The position numbers and the translations under genes are program-made. A DNA stretch of 64,000 nucleotides from Ectobius pallidus. Its lineage: Eukaryota; Arthropoda; Insecta; Blattodea; Ectobiidae. How positions within the stretch are numbered: the first letter of the stretch is position 1; each line of letters opens with the position of its first letter. Where the stretch lies: the NCBI GenBank assembly GCA_964059195.1, contig CAXKWD010000006.1, positions 69,891,073 through 69,955,072 on the forward strand, read 5' to 3'. Of the stretch, positions 21,101-32,210 are shown piece by piece. A model generated the notes under the pieces. It saw only the letters and a list, made by a program, of their open reading frames with translations. It had not been told where the DNA came from and searched no databases.

Positions 21101-24100
21101 GCTCATGATACAGCAGCGGATGAGATAGCAGCTCATGATAGAGCAGCGGAGGTGATAGCAGTTCATGATAGAGCAGCGGAGGAGATAGCAGCTCATAATA
21201 GGGCAGCGGAGGAGATAGCAGCTCATGATAGAGCAGCGGAGGTGATAACAGCTCATCTTACAGAAGCGGAGGAGATAGCAGCTCATGATAGAGCAGCGGA
21301 GGAGATAGCAGCTCATGGTAGAGCAGCGGAGGAGATAGCAGCTCATGATAGAGCAGCGGAGGAGATAGCAGCTCATAAAAGAGCAGCGGAGGAGATAGCA
21401 GCTCATGATCGAGCAGCGGAGGAGATAGCAGCTCATGATCGAGCAGCGGAGGAGATAGCAGCTCATAATAGAGCAGCGGAGGAGATAGCAGCTCATAATA
21501 GAGCAGCGGAGGTGATAACAGCTCATCTTACAGAAGCGGAGGAGATAGCAGCTCATGATAGAGCAGCGGAGGTGATAACAGCTCATCTTACAGCAGCGGA
21601 GGAGATAGCAGCTCATGATAGAGCAGCGGAGGAGATAGCAGCTCATGATAGAGCAGCGGAGGTGATAACAGCTCATCTTACAGAAGCGGAGGAGATAGCA
21701 GCTCATAATAGAGCAGCGGAGGAGATAGCAGCTCATGATAGAGCTGCGGAGGAGATAGCAGCTCATGATAGAGCAGCGGAGGAGATAGCAGCTCATGATA
21801 GAGCAGCGGAGGAGATAGCAGCTCATAATAGAGCAGCGGAGGAGATAGCAGCTCATGATCGAGCAGCGGAGGAGATAGCAGCTCATAATAGAGCAGCGGA
21901 GGAGATAGCAGCTCATAACAGAGCAGCGGAGGAGATAGCAGCTCATAATAGAGCAGCGGAGGTGATAACAGCTCATCTTACAGAAGCGGAGGAGATAGCA
22001 GCTCATCTTACAGAAGCGGAGGAGATAGCAGCTCATGATAGAGCAGCGGAGGTGATAACAGCTCATCTTACAGCAGCGGAGGAGATAGCAGCTCATGATA
22101 GAGCAGCGGAGGAGATAGCAGCTCATGATAGAGCAGCGGAGGTGATAACAGCTCATCTTACAGAAGCGGAGGAGATAGCAGCTCATAATAGAGCAGCGGA
22201 GGAGATAGCAGCGCATGATACAGCAGCGGAGGAGATAGCAGCTCATAATAGAGCAGCGGAGGAGATAGCAGCTCATGATAGAGCAGCGGAGGTGATAACA
22301 GCTCATCTTACAGAAGCGGAGGAGATAGCAGCTCATGATAGAGCAGCGGAGGTGATAACAGCTCATCTTACAGAAGCGGAGGAGATAGCAGCTCATGATA
22401 GAGCAGCGGAGGAGATAGCAGCTCATGATAGAGCAGCGGAGGAGATAGCAGCTCATGATAGAGCAGCGGAGGAGATAGCAGCTCATAATAGAGCAGCGGA
22501 GGAGATAGCAGCTCATGATCGAGCAGCGGAGGAGATAGCAGCTCATAATAGAGCAGCGGAGGAGATAGCAGCTCATAACAGAGCAGCGGAGGAGATAGCA
22601 GCTCATAATAGAGCAGCGGAGGTGATAACAGCTCATCTTACAGAAGCGGAGGAGATAGCAGCTCATGATAGAGCAGCGGAGGTGATAAAAGCTCATCTTA
22701 CAGCAGCGGAGGAGATAGCAGCTCATGATAGAGCAGCGGAGGAGATAGCAGCTCATGATAGAGCAGCGGAGGTGATAACAGCTCATCTTACAGAAGCGGA
22801 GGAGATAGCAGCTCATAATAGAGCAGCGGAGGAGATAGCAGCGCATGATACAGCAGCGGAGGAGATAGCAGCTCATAATAGAGCAGCGGAGGAGATAGCA
22901 GCTCATGATAGAGCAGCGGAGGTGATAACAGCTCATCTTACAGAAGCGGAGGAGATAGCAGCTCATGATAGAGCAGCGGAGGTGATAACAGCTCATCTTA
23001 CAGAAGCGGAGGAGATAGCAGCTCATGATAGAGCAGCGGAGGAGATAGCAGCTCACGATAGAGCAGCGGAGGAGATAGCAGCTCATAATAGAGCAGCGGA
23101 GGAGATAGCAGCTCATGATCGAGCAGCGGAGGAGATAGCAGCTCATAATAGAGCAGCGGAGGAGATAGCAGCTCATAACAGAGCAGCGGAGGAGATAGCA
23201 GCTCATAATAGAGCAGCGGAGATGATAACAGCTCATCTTACAGAAGCGGAGGAGATAGCAGCTCATGATAGAGCAGCGGAGGTGATAACAGCTCATCTTA
23301 CAGCAGCGGAGGAGATAGCAGCTTATGATAGAGAAGCGCAGGAGATAGCAGCGGAGGAGATAGCAGCTCATGATACAGCAGCGGAGGAGATAGCAGCTCA
23401 TAATAGGGCAGCGGAGGAGATAGCAGCTCATGATAGAGCAGCGGAGGTGATAACAGCTCATCTTACAGAAGCGGAGGAGATAGCAGCTCATAATAGAGCA
23501 GCGGAGGAGATAGCAGCTCATGATACAGCAGCGGAGGAGATAGCAGCTCATGGTACAGCAGCGGAGGAGATAGCAGCTCATAATAGGGCAGCGGAGGAGA
23601 TAGCAGCTCATGATAGAGCAGCGGAGGTGATAACAGCTCAACTTACAGAAGCGGAGGAGATAGCAGCTCATGATACAGCAGCGGAGAAGATAGCAGCTCA
23701 TGATACGGCAGCGGAGGAGATTGCAGCTCATAATAGGGCAGCGGAGGAGATAGCAGCTCATGATAGAGCAGCGGAGGTAATAACAGCTCATCTTACAGAA
23801 GCGGAGGAGATAGCAGCTCATAATAGGTCAGCGGAGGAGATAGCAGCTCATGATAGAGCAGCGGAGGTGATAACAGCTCATCTTACAGAAGCGGAGGAGA
23901 TAGCAGCTCATAATAGAGCAGCGGAGGAGATAGCAGCTCTTGATACAGCAGCGGAGGAGATAGCAGCTCATGGTACAGCAGCGGAGGAGATAGCAGCTCA
24001 TAATAGGGCAGCGGAGGAGATAGCAGCTCATGATAGAGCAGCGGAGGTGATAACAGCTCAACTTACAGAAGCGGAGTAGATAGCAGCTCATGATAGAGCA

Positions 24101-25150
24101 GCGGAGGTGATAACCGCTCATCTTACAGAAGCGGAGGAGATAGCAGCTCATGATACAGCAGCGGTGGAGATAGCAGCTCATGATACAGCAGCGGAGGAGA
24201 TAGCAGCTCATAATAGGGTAGCGGAGGAGATAGCAGCTCATGATAGAGCAGCGGAGGTGATAACAGCTCATCTTACAGAAGCGGAGAAGATAGCAGCTCA
24301 TAATAGGGCAGCGGAGGAGATAGCAGGTCATGATACAGCGGCGGAGGAGATAGCAGCTCATAATAGGGCAGCGGAGGAGATAGCAGCTCATGATAGAGCA
24401 GCGGAGGTGATAACAGCTCATCTTACAGAAGCGGAGGAGATAGCAGCTCATAATAGGGCAGCGGAGGAGATAGCAGCTCATGATAGAGCAGCGGAGGTGA
24501 TAACAGCTCATCTTACAGCAGCGGAGGAAATAGCAGCTCATGATAGAGCAGCGGAGGAGATAGCAGCTCATGATACAGCAGCGGAGGAGATAGCAGCTCA
24601 TAATAGAGCAGCAAAGGAGATAGCAGCTCATAATAGGGCAGCGGAGGAGATAGCAGCTCATGATAGAGCAGCGGAGGTGATAACAGCTCATCTTACAGAA
24701 GCGGAGGAGATAGCAGCTCATGATAGAGCAGCGGAGAAGATAGCAGCTCATGATAGAGCAGCGGAGGTGATAACAGCTCATCTTACAGAAGCGGAGGAGA
24801 TAGCAGCTCATGATACAGCAGCGGAGGAGATAGCAGCTCTTGATGGAGCAGCGGAGGTGATAACATTTCATCTTACAGAAGCGGAGGAGATAGCAGCTCA
24901 TAATAGAGCAGCGGAGGAGATAGCAGCTCATGATACAGCAGCGGAGGAGATAGCAGCTCATAATAGGGCAGCGGAGGAGATAGCAGCTCATGATAGAGCA
25001 GCGGAGGTGATAACAGCTCATCTTTCAGCAGCGGAGGAGATAGCAGCTCATGATAGAGCAGCTGAGGAGATAGCAGCTCATAATAGGGCAGCGGAGGAGA
25101 TAGCAGCTCATGATAGAGCAGCGAAGGTGAAAGCAGCTCAGGATAGAGCA
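21101..25150 (+). repeat. Left 30-bp minisatellite, about 135 units
   Basis: The unit is GCTCATGATAGAGCAGCGGA plus GGAGATAGCA. Common variants change GATAGA to AATAGA, GATCGA, AATAGG or GATACA. A distinct variant type has CTTACAGAA after GCTCAT and is preceded by GGTGATAACA. Array length is close to 4.05 kb. One half-length unit (15 bases) occurs near 23341. Rare markers show higher-order copying: GCGCATGATACAG at 22211 and 22841 (630 apart), and GCTCATAACAGAG at 21911, 22571 and 23171 (660 and 600 apart). From 23340 onward the mix of variants changes, so the array has at least two homogenised domains. Confidence 0.97.
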
Positions 25151-25303
25151 GGATGGAGTGGTTATAAGAATTTAAGAAAAATGATATTGAGAAAAATCTT
25201 CAGTTATCATGTATGGTTCCAACAACTAAGGCCTTTAACCAAACAGTTTGCAAATTTTTGTAAAGTTTCTATCAACATTGTACACCTTAAAATAAAGAAG
25301 TAA
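21101..25303 (+). CDS. Decapeptide-repeat open reading frame, coding doubtful
   Basis: The frame reads (A-H-D-R-A-A-E-E-I-A)n for about 1,350 codons with variants AHNRAAEEIA and EVITAHLTEA. It then runs into a unique tail that starts QDRAGWSGYKNLRK and ends at TAA 25301-25303. One TAG at 24077-24079 breaks it; all other length changes are multiples of three. AATAAA follows the tail at 25291-25296. There is no in-frame ATG at the start, but TTTCAG at 21096-21101 is a good splice acceptor, so a spliced transcript is conceivable. The peptide would be Ala-rich and helical, loosely like other Ala-rich repeat proteins. Against coding: a 30-bp unit without stops keeps any frame open, and the conserved tail differs from the other arm at five sites in 81 bases, all non-synonymous. 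I regard it as more likely non-coding. Confidence 0.2.
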
Positions 25304-26160
25304 TTTGATGAATGTGGAAGTTTTTTTATTTTAGTGTAATGAATTAGCTTCGTTGTTAAACAGCTTTGTAGTTGACACCTAAATTACGGCAAGAGTCAAA
25401 ATTTTCAACCATAATATTACTCTATATAAGCTTAATTTTTTATCGTTTGGAAGATGCCCGGCTTTTTCAATCCACTTCCAGAACAGAATCATTGATCAAA
25501 ACGTAGGATAGAATAACTCTGTAAAAGTATATAATGCTGATCAGCAATCCTAGGAATGTTTGTAGGCTAAAAAAACAAATATGTATTTACATAGAAATCC
25601 TAGAACTGCTGATCAGCGTTTACAGCAATGTCGCATCAATATTAAATCATTCTGCCAGTTTTGATTTTTATCTATATCCTAGAATAGTAATATTCATGGA
25701 ATCATTTCGTATTACTATATACGCAAACTTATTGGAGTAATTATAACAAGGTACAGAACAGTGCTATCAGAACATAAATTCATTAGCTCAGTCTTTAGGT
25801 AACCTCGAATGTATAGTTATTTGACTGTCATCTTAGCATCTTCGCCATTTTAATATTCCCTCTCTACATTCCGAGTATTCAGACATTAAGTCACCCCTTT
25901 TATTGCTACTAATTTGTATACGGTTCGTGGCCTACTGTGCCCTATGGAACATTACGTAAGAGGCAGTTATAAATAAACTTACAAAGTATAAAATATTGGT
26001 GTTAAACGGGCATGCACTACCATGTGTGACGAGAATAATGTTATTAATTAAGATGCATTTACAACGCTAGTTAGGTGATGTAATGCTTTGGATTGAAAAT
26101 TAATAGACTCGGCACTCGATATCCCGGCAGTTCGGATTACTCGGCAACCAAGATGGGAAA
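25151..26160 (+). repeat. Inner flank of the left arm
   Basis: Unique sequence downstream of the array, mirrored at 47280-48290. It includes the tail of the long frame, an AATAAA at 25291, and landmarks such as GATCAGCAATCCTAGGAATG (25539) and TTCTGCCAGTTTTGATTT (25650), each present reversed in the other arm. No gene recognised. Confidence 0.85.
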
Positions 26161-26164
26161 AATA

Positions 26165-26765
26165 AAATCAAGTAAACTGATGTAAGCATGTACCAGAATG
26201 GTTTTCTTTAATCAGTGATGATTGCAATTATAATATGCATAAAATAAGTTATTTTTGTAATCGATTTCCGAATTAACCTCCACACCGATTCATTAAGCAG
26301 GGCTTACGGAGAAACAAAGGTCTGAAGATTGATAAGCATTTGTGAAGGAATGTATGGAGAGTGTTATTTGTCAAACTTACCTGTATTGCAACTTCCAAAG
26401 CCGTATATGAACACTGTAAAACAATACGCTGCCATGAGAACTGATTTGCATTTGATAAATTCTTTCTAATATATTACCATAAAACAGGCACTAAATTGGG
26501 CACTACTCCGGTACAGGTTAACCTCTATGGTCCCATGTCAATAGGCTTCTTCCCATGGACGTTTTAAAAGCGTATACCAAGTTTCATGAAAAACCGATAA
26601 AGCGTATTTAAGTTATTGCGCGTGCAGACACACGGACGGACAGACAGACAAACAAACAGAGGGACAGACATTTTCCCGATCTGGAGGTTAACTCGGAAAT
26701 CGATTACAACAATGAATAAACAAATGCATTCTGGCACTTGGTTACATCAGTTTGCCTGATTTTAT
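26165..26765 (-). mobile_element. Inverted-repeat element at the inner end of the left arm
   Basis: The left end reads AAACTGATGTAAGCATGTAC then CAGAATGGTTTTC. The right end, reversed, reads AAACTGATGTAACCAAGTGC then CAGAATGCATTTG, followed on both sides by TAATCGATTTCCGA(G/A)TTAACCTCC. A family C segment (TGTCTGTC tract and CCGGTACAGG-type block) lies in the middle at 26480-26690. The mirror copy is 46667-47276. The inner limit of the giant inverted repeat coincides with this element's end. Confidence 0.65.
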
Positions 26766-27100
26766 TGTTTATTGTAACTATCGCAGGAAATGAAACATGA
26801 GCAGTCTGAAATACTTTGAAATGTATACATAGAAACAATTTCAGTCAACTTATTTTAGTAGATAGGAAGTTAATTGAGTGAGCATTGAATAATTGTATCA
26901 TTAAAAAGGGTAAATATCTCAATTGTTTATGCTATTTTTCGAGTGCCAATATAAGGAATAGTTACTTGCTTATTTGGGGGGGGGGGAGAACTAGAATAAC
27001 TCTGTCAAAATTATAAACAATTTTCGGTGTCATATTAGTGTCCATTATTATGTTTTATGAAGACGGCTAAACTAGTTTGTTTAAAAAGCCTACAAAGGGC
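26763..27100. other. Start of the unique spacer
   Basis: Sequence between the arms begins here. A G-run of ten lies at about 26977-26987. No gene recognised. Confidence 0.5.
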
Positions 27101-27103
27101 TAT

Positions 27104-27343
27104 TCATTGAAATAATACCACTGCTCTACTCTGCTGGACTCTACGAAAGTATGATCGGAGGCTTTTTATTTTATTTAGCACCGCTTTCGTTGTTCCCAAA
27201 GCGTATTTGTCCCTTAGAAACTGTAAGGAATCGCTCCTTTTTGTCCTGTCCTTGTAGTCCGGGGAGCTAGCCATCCACAAACACGGATACGAGCGATAAT
27301 CCTCCACGAACTCAATATTCTTTTCATTAGACCACTCCGCCAT
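27104..27343 (-). CDS. MADF-domain ORF of a Harbinger-like element
   Basis: From an ATG at 27343 the minus strand reads MAEWSNEKNIEFVEDYRSYP then CLWMASSPDYKDRTKRSD, the N-terminal half of a MADF (Myb/SANT-like) domain. The conserved features are W-S-x-E, I/V-E-x-Y, P-x-L/C-L-W and Y-K-x-R. It continues FLRDKYALGTTKAVLNKIKS LRSYF, the helix that normally carries the K-x-L-R-x-x-(F/Y) signature. After about 70 residues it drops into SRAVVLFQ and stops, where related proteins continue, so an intron or frameshift is likely. MADF/Myb-like proteins are the second gene of PIF/Harbinger transposons, and the Harbinger-like terminus at 27550-27569 lies 210 bases upstream. A host MADF gene is the alternative. 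Confidence 0.6.
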   Translation of the reverse strand: MAEWSNEKNIEFVEDYRSYPCLWMASSPDYKDRTKRSDSLQFLRDKYALGTTKAVLNKIKSLRSYFRRVQQSRAVVLFQ

Positions 27344-27349
27344 AATGAA

Positions 27350-27569
27350 AAATCAGAGCAGAGCCTTGGAAGACGCACGACTGTTGCACGTAGCTCCCCG
27401 TTTCAAATGGGGAGCTACTTGCGCCTACGTCCACCGGCGCAAGGAGGTCCGTGCGCACAGATTCCACGCATGCCTCACCCTGCACCGTTGCATGCCCCGG
27501 CTTGCATCTCCACCTGCCAGGCGCAAGCCTCTTGTGCGCATGCAACGTTGCACAGGTGTGAACGCGGCT
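27350..27569 (-). mobile_element. Harbinger-like terminus and subterminal region
   Basis: The minus strand begins AGCCGCGTTCACACCTGTGC next to TTA (27570-27572), matching the end at 17391. A GC-rich stretch with GCATGCAACGTTGCAC-type palindromic motifs follows and leads into the MADF ORF. The GC content is far above that of the surroundings. The two copies read away from their ends into different genes (transposase-like start at 17554, MADF here), which is what the two ends of one two-gene element would do. Confidence 0.5.
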
Positions 27570-27575
27570 TTAGGA

Positions 27576-29330
27576 TTATAAAGTGTTTGCAATATTTCTT
27601 GAATCACTGAAGCCAGAATCACTACAAAAACAAAAGATGTACTCCTCTAGAGAGATATAAGTGATATTTCCCACAAAAGAGATGAGAGATATTTTATACA
27701 TGCACAGTTGCATGTGGAGAGATTCTCTTCAAACTGAATAAACTGCTCTCTCTTTAAAATAGAGAGATGGTGGGGGGGAGGGTTACAGAGAATGAGGAGA
27801 GGATAGACGTGCCCTGCTTATTGGATTGAGAAGGAACGGCGGCGGTTGCTTTGCTGCTCTGTACCATTCCTCCAGGGAGTCCTACACTCTGTGCAGTTCT
27901 CGAGAGCCAATTAACGTCATTCAGAAATATGAGCGTCAACGAGTGCGCAAACAGTAAAATGAAGAGAGAGAACTTCTCATCTGAGATCTCGGAAGGGAGA
28001 TATCATGTAACCACTGAAGAATTAAAAGACGTTAAGTTACTAAATTAAATATTAAATTACGGTTTATGAGAAAGAAAAAACTCTTTACGCAATAAAACAA
28101 GTTGTATTGCCCACAAAGCTAAAACTGAATGTAGACACTGTTAATGCTCGTATGAACTTCCTTGAAAAAGCTAAAATAAATAAACAGATTTTATTTTCTT
28201 TAACATAAAAAACAAATGCCATAAACACCACGAAAAAACCTGTTGTTGGGACCAGTATAGTTCGTTTGCAAGATGCATGACCACAACTTATAATTAGAAT
28301 AATATTAAGGATAGTTTGGGATTCGAATATAGAGTCAGTATTGCTCACTAGTTCACAGGTCGTGTATTCAACGACTGTAGCTTCTTCGGATGCTTAGATG
28401 ATAAGTACGTAATATTGGATTCTATGATTTTTGTTTCTCGCCTAAATTCTTATTTAATTCTTCAGATAACCAAGTCTATCCAGAATTGACTTTCCATTCC
28501 ATTAATTAAGAACCATTAATTATCAGACTCTTAAGCAAAATGCAGCCAATTTAAATGTTTTAGTTCAAGCCTGACCAACAAAATGCCCTCGGTCCACATG
28601 CAACCCTTGGAAGTCGTTATTGCGGCCCGATGAACAAAAAAACAAGAGAACTATATACGGTCTTTGGAGGTTATTATTGCGGCCAGAAGAACAAAAGAGA
28701 AGAAAACTTTATAAATAATGTAGTATCTGGTTACCATTGTCAATTTGCTATTTCACACATTTTCCATTTTTAAGCGTCGTCAAATGAGCAAGATGTTACT
28801 TTTTTCTTTTACAAAATGAGGATACTGAAATGATTATTCAAGAATTTTCTTCCAAATATACCGGTGCTTATTTTGAAAACAAGTATCAACTATGAACTAT
28901 AAATTATCAAAGATTCAACAATAACTAAGACTTATGTGATCCAGAAAACGATATAACTTTTTCAGAGTATTTTCAGATGGCAAGTTTCCCCAACTCAGAG
29001 ATTTGGTCTTCTGACCATGTCTACATTTGAAGCACATGCATTTGTGAAAATATATTTTGGAATGTGAAGTTTATAAAAAAAATAATAAGTACAAGATTTT
29101 ACTCAGTGACGGTTCTCTGTCATATTTATTGAGACTAGAAACTGCTAACCTCGCAAGTCAACTGAATGTCTCTAAATAAATAATTATATTGCTTTTATGT
29201 TGTTGTAATGGTGAACTGGTATGACAAAAAGTATACTTTGCAAAACAATCATTTTCTTTTATTTAAAGTAGTTTGTAACATCTACCAAAACAGCTAATAG
29301 TCTTCGAGATTTTCAGTGTTAGTGATAAAC
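27576..29330. other. Spacer stretch, no gene recognised
   Basis: Short repeats of AGAGAGAT lie near 27645-27775. At 28580-28690 TGCGGCCC-type phrases recur twice, as in the non-coding ends of some hAT (Charlie-like) elements, but no terminal repeats were located. No convincing reading frame. Confidence 0.4.
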
Positions 29331-29539
29331 AAACTGGTTAAGTTAATAACGAATCAAAACTACTGTAAGTAATTTTGGTGCGGCCCTCAGAAAGACTTGA
29401 CAAAATAAATTTGGCTTCCAGGTCAGGATTAGTTTTGCTATGTAGAAATACAATCGCTGATTCTCTGCGTTTGTTGAGCTGCGACCAAGAGAATACATAA
29501 GAAAACCAAAATGAAACATAATAATTATAGTAAGAATAC

Positions 29540-29770
29540 CTTGTGTATGCTGGCGATGACGAGACGAACATGCGCAGTATTCTGTATCTAGAACTTCAAA
29601 ACGTTCAGGCGGTCCATCCTTTATGCAGCTGGCTGTACACTTTGCTTTCGACATCGTTATTTGCTCAACCACAGTAATATTTTCCACAAGATTTCTCCAT
29701 TTAATTATAATAACAGTCGCTGGTAGTATTGCAATTAATTTGAAGTCTTCATGGTCTCTAATAATATTCT
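29540..29770 (-). CDS. Possible exon, function unknown
   Basis: The minus strand is open from about 29795. It passes through DFKLIAILPATVIIIKWRN, a hydrophobic segment, then ITMSKAKCTASCIKDGPPER and LDTEYCACSSRHRQHTQ. It meets a donor-like CACAAG|GTATTC at about 29542. Four cysteines in a short span suggest a secreted or extracellular domain. A CpG-rich segment (29825-29960) lies upstream. No start codon in good context and no recognised family; this could be chance. Confidence 0.2.
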
Positions 29771-31097
29771 TGACTATAATTAATGTGTTTCATTTTTATT
29801 TCCTTGAAATGTTCGCGTAGTCGCAGCTCAACAAACGCAGCGCCGAGAATCAGCTGTTAGGAGGGAGCTGTTGTGTTTCTACATCATGTGAGACGAGTCC
29901 CATGGGAGGAGCACGACTCTATAGGGATGTAGCCTGCCAAAGTTTCCCGGCAGATGGTGTTGGTGAACTAGCCGGAATGCGTTTGTCGTTCATCTCTTGT
30001 AAATTCAGTTTTCTTCTGCGAATTGACGTTCTATCAAACGTCATTTCATCTTACCAGACCGAAAAATGTGTTCGTAATTTCCTATTTGTACAGTGGATAA
30101 GATGCCACTAGACGTATTTCTTCGATCACTGGGCCCTTCTAGAACATTTTTGTATTAGTAAGCCGAAAGAAAATTTACAGAAGACAGGCGCTAACTAACA
30201 CAAAAAATTAACAATTCACTGACAATAACGTGAAAAATTTCCCAACTTACAAAAATATGTTAAGAAACTAAGTATACTTATATCCAACAATTGGCTTTGA
30301 TTTATAGTAATGAAATCAATTAATCCCTGATTCTATGTAGGCCCACTAAAGTAAAATAATATGGCTTTTTCGACGTAATTATTTATTTCCGGATAACATA
30401 AGGAACAAAATTGCTGCGATAAATAGAATTGTTTCTTTTCTTATTTTCATATTCAGTACACTTTATGTTTAAAGATCAACAAATTTTTAAAACTTAATTT
30501 TAATTATTTTTAAGTCGATTTTATTGTATCAATATGTGTATGTTATAGTTAGTGTAAACTTCTATTGCATATAATTTAATTATAAATTCTGTTGTTTCTA
30601 AATGGTCAAGTTAGGAAGGAAAAATTGTGACAGTATAATTTCCAATTTAATAGCCTACACAATTTAATGTATGCTTAATTCATAAATCTTAAATAGACTG
30701 AGAGACACTTACTAGTTACTAGTTACTGTAGTTACTATGAATCATAGCCAATCACAAAACTAGCAGCACTTATATAAATATTCATCGTATGTCTATATCA
30801 AACTAATGTATCGAATATCGGGGATTTCTCACATTATTTGTTAGTAAATTGTCCCTTTTTGAAAATTAGTTAGCAACTATCTTCTATACTTTCAGTTTCA
30901 GCTCTTTGTCTTAAAATTATTCTGGAAGCATATCAGTTAAAGCGGTGGAGATATCAGCTTTTTCTGGTTCACTACATCACTGATGATTGATTTCATTTTC
31001 CTGAACTCCTTGTAAAAAATAGAATTGGATTGAAAATTTAGTACAAAAGTTTTCGTAGTACTTAAACACTTGACGTTGCGAAATAGGATTACCTTTG

Positions 31098-31260
31098 GTG
31101 AATCGGACGGCCGTTTCGCACTATTTTAGCGCACCATCACTGGTTTCCGAACTGCTACTGGGTGCCTGTTCTGTGGGCCTAGATGGCGTCGGTGTTGTGT
31201 TGGTCTTGAAGGGGCGGTAGTATCTGGTGGGGTTTTATTGTCGGGTAATGTGTCAAAGAG
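31098..31260 (-). mobile_element. Penelope-like 3' end with hammerhead-like core (degenerate)
   Basis: On the minus strand, TGATGGTGCGC, a 7-base loop and GTGCGAAAC form the helix II and GAAA part of a hammerhead. They are followed by ACGGCCGT and C, a palindromic helix III and a GUC-type cleavage site. The first core base is G instead of C and helix I does not pair well, so the fold is degenerate. The upstream 120 bases are open and Pro-rich. The arrangement matches the better candidate at 43262-43316. Confidence 0.35.
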
Positions 31261-32119
31261 TGTGTGTGACAAAGTGTAGCTGGTCGTTCAGTATAGATGT
31301 TGGGTGTTTTTTTTTGTGTGTTTATATATTTCCAGTTGTTCGATTGTGTTTAGTTTAGTATAAAATTGTCTACAATGTCATTCATTCCTCTCAACTTCTT
31401 CCTCTGGGGGAATCTTAAGATCTTCATAATTAAATTAGCCCATAATTACATGAGCTGAATATCTTGTGGCCCTACTAATCATGCGTAATCATGAGTAAAC
31501 TGTACTCATGCCTGAACATTTAGAGAGAAGCAGTGGCGGCTATTCAGGGGAAGTAGGTGAAGTAGCACTTCACCAGTATTTTTCCTTTACAATACGTATT
31601 TTTAAAGTTTATTTTCCATATCACGAATGTTTGTTCTTACTATAATGTATTTCTACAATTTTGAATTTCCCTCCACTACACTGGTGTCAACGCTAGGAGG
31701 CAGTGAGCTCCCAAGTCCTCCTAGCATTGAAGCTGAATATTCCCAGATGCTTGGGTAGTCTGTTCCACTAAAATTAGCTAAGGATCCACTAAGGATGGCA
31801 AGCAGCAGTTTTCTCGCTTATCCCACGTCCGCTAGGTGACGAGAACAGACTACCCACGAAGCCGTCCCTCTTGTTCAGCAGCTCACACTGTTAGCTCGGA
31901 GAAAGAGGTGGGCACGTTAGATCTTCCACAGTCTGATGGTCTGACGCCGCCAAATTCGAATGTGTTAAATTCAGAAAAACACGGATTCCACAACCCCGAT
32001 TAAGTATTCTGTCGCACTGGGAACACTAAGCGACTTCCTCTACCTCGATAATTAAAAATACTATTTTCTCGTCTCTTATTCCATTTCCGGGGAACTCTCA
32101 CGCGGTTTTCCCTGCCCTA

Positions 32120-32160
<41 letters not shown>

Positions 32161-32210
32161 CATCATCATTATTATTATCATTATTATTGTTATTATGATT
32201 ATTATTTTTA
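32120..32210 (+). repeat. (ATT)n microsatellite
   Basis: About 80 bases of TTATTATTATT with a few ATC/GTT interruptions; it produces the artefactual poly-Ile and poly-Asn open frames on the minus strand. Confidence 0.95.

Larger units (their letters stand above)
18482..26762 (+). repeat. Left arm of the giant inverted repeat
   Basis: Outer block 18482-19836 matches the reverse complement of 54684-57376, which carries about 1.3 kb extra. Inner block 25135-26762 matches the reverse complement of 46669-48310. Between them lies the 30-bp array. Matching landmarks, for example, are GTGCCAGTATGGTACTTTAT at the outer edge and CATCAGTTTGCCTGATT at the inner edge. By eye the flanks differ at a few percent of positions. 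A ~1.25-kb stretch next to the array (19837-21100) has no counterpart in the other arm. Confidence 0.85.

Noticed and set aside
21098..25021. Antisense Cys/Leu-rich frames (907 and 397 codons) as genes
   Set aside because: They follow from a stop-free 30-bp unit and have no start context, unique domains or ends of their own. Kept only as a finding about the repeat.
27345..27622. Overlapping Arg/Cys/His-rich frames on both strands
   Set aside because: They come from the GC-rich subterminal part of a Harbinger-like end.
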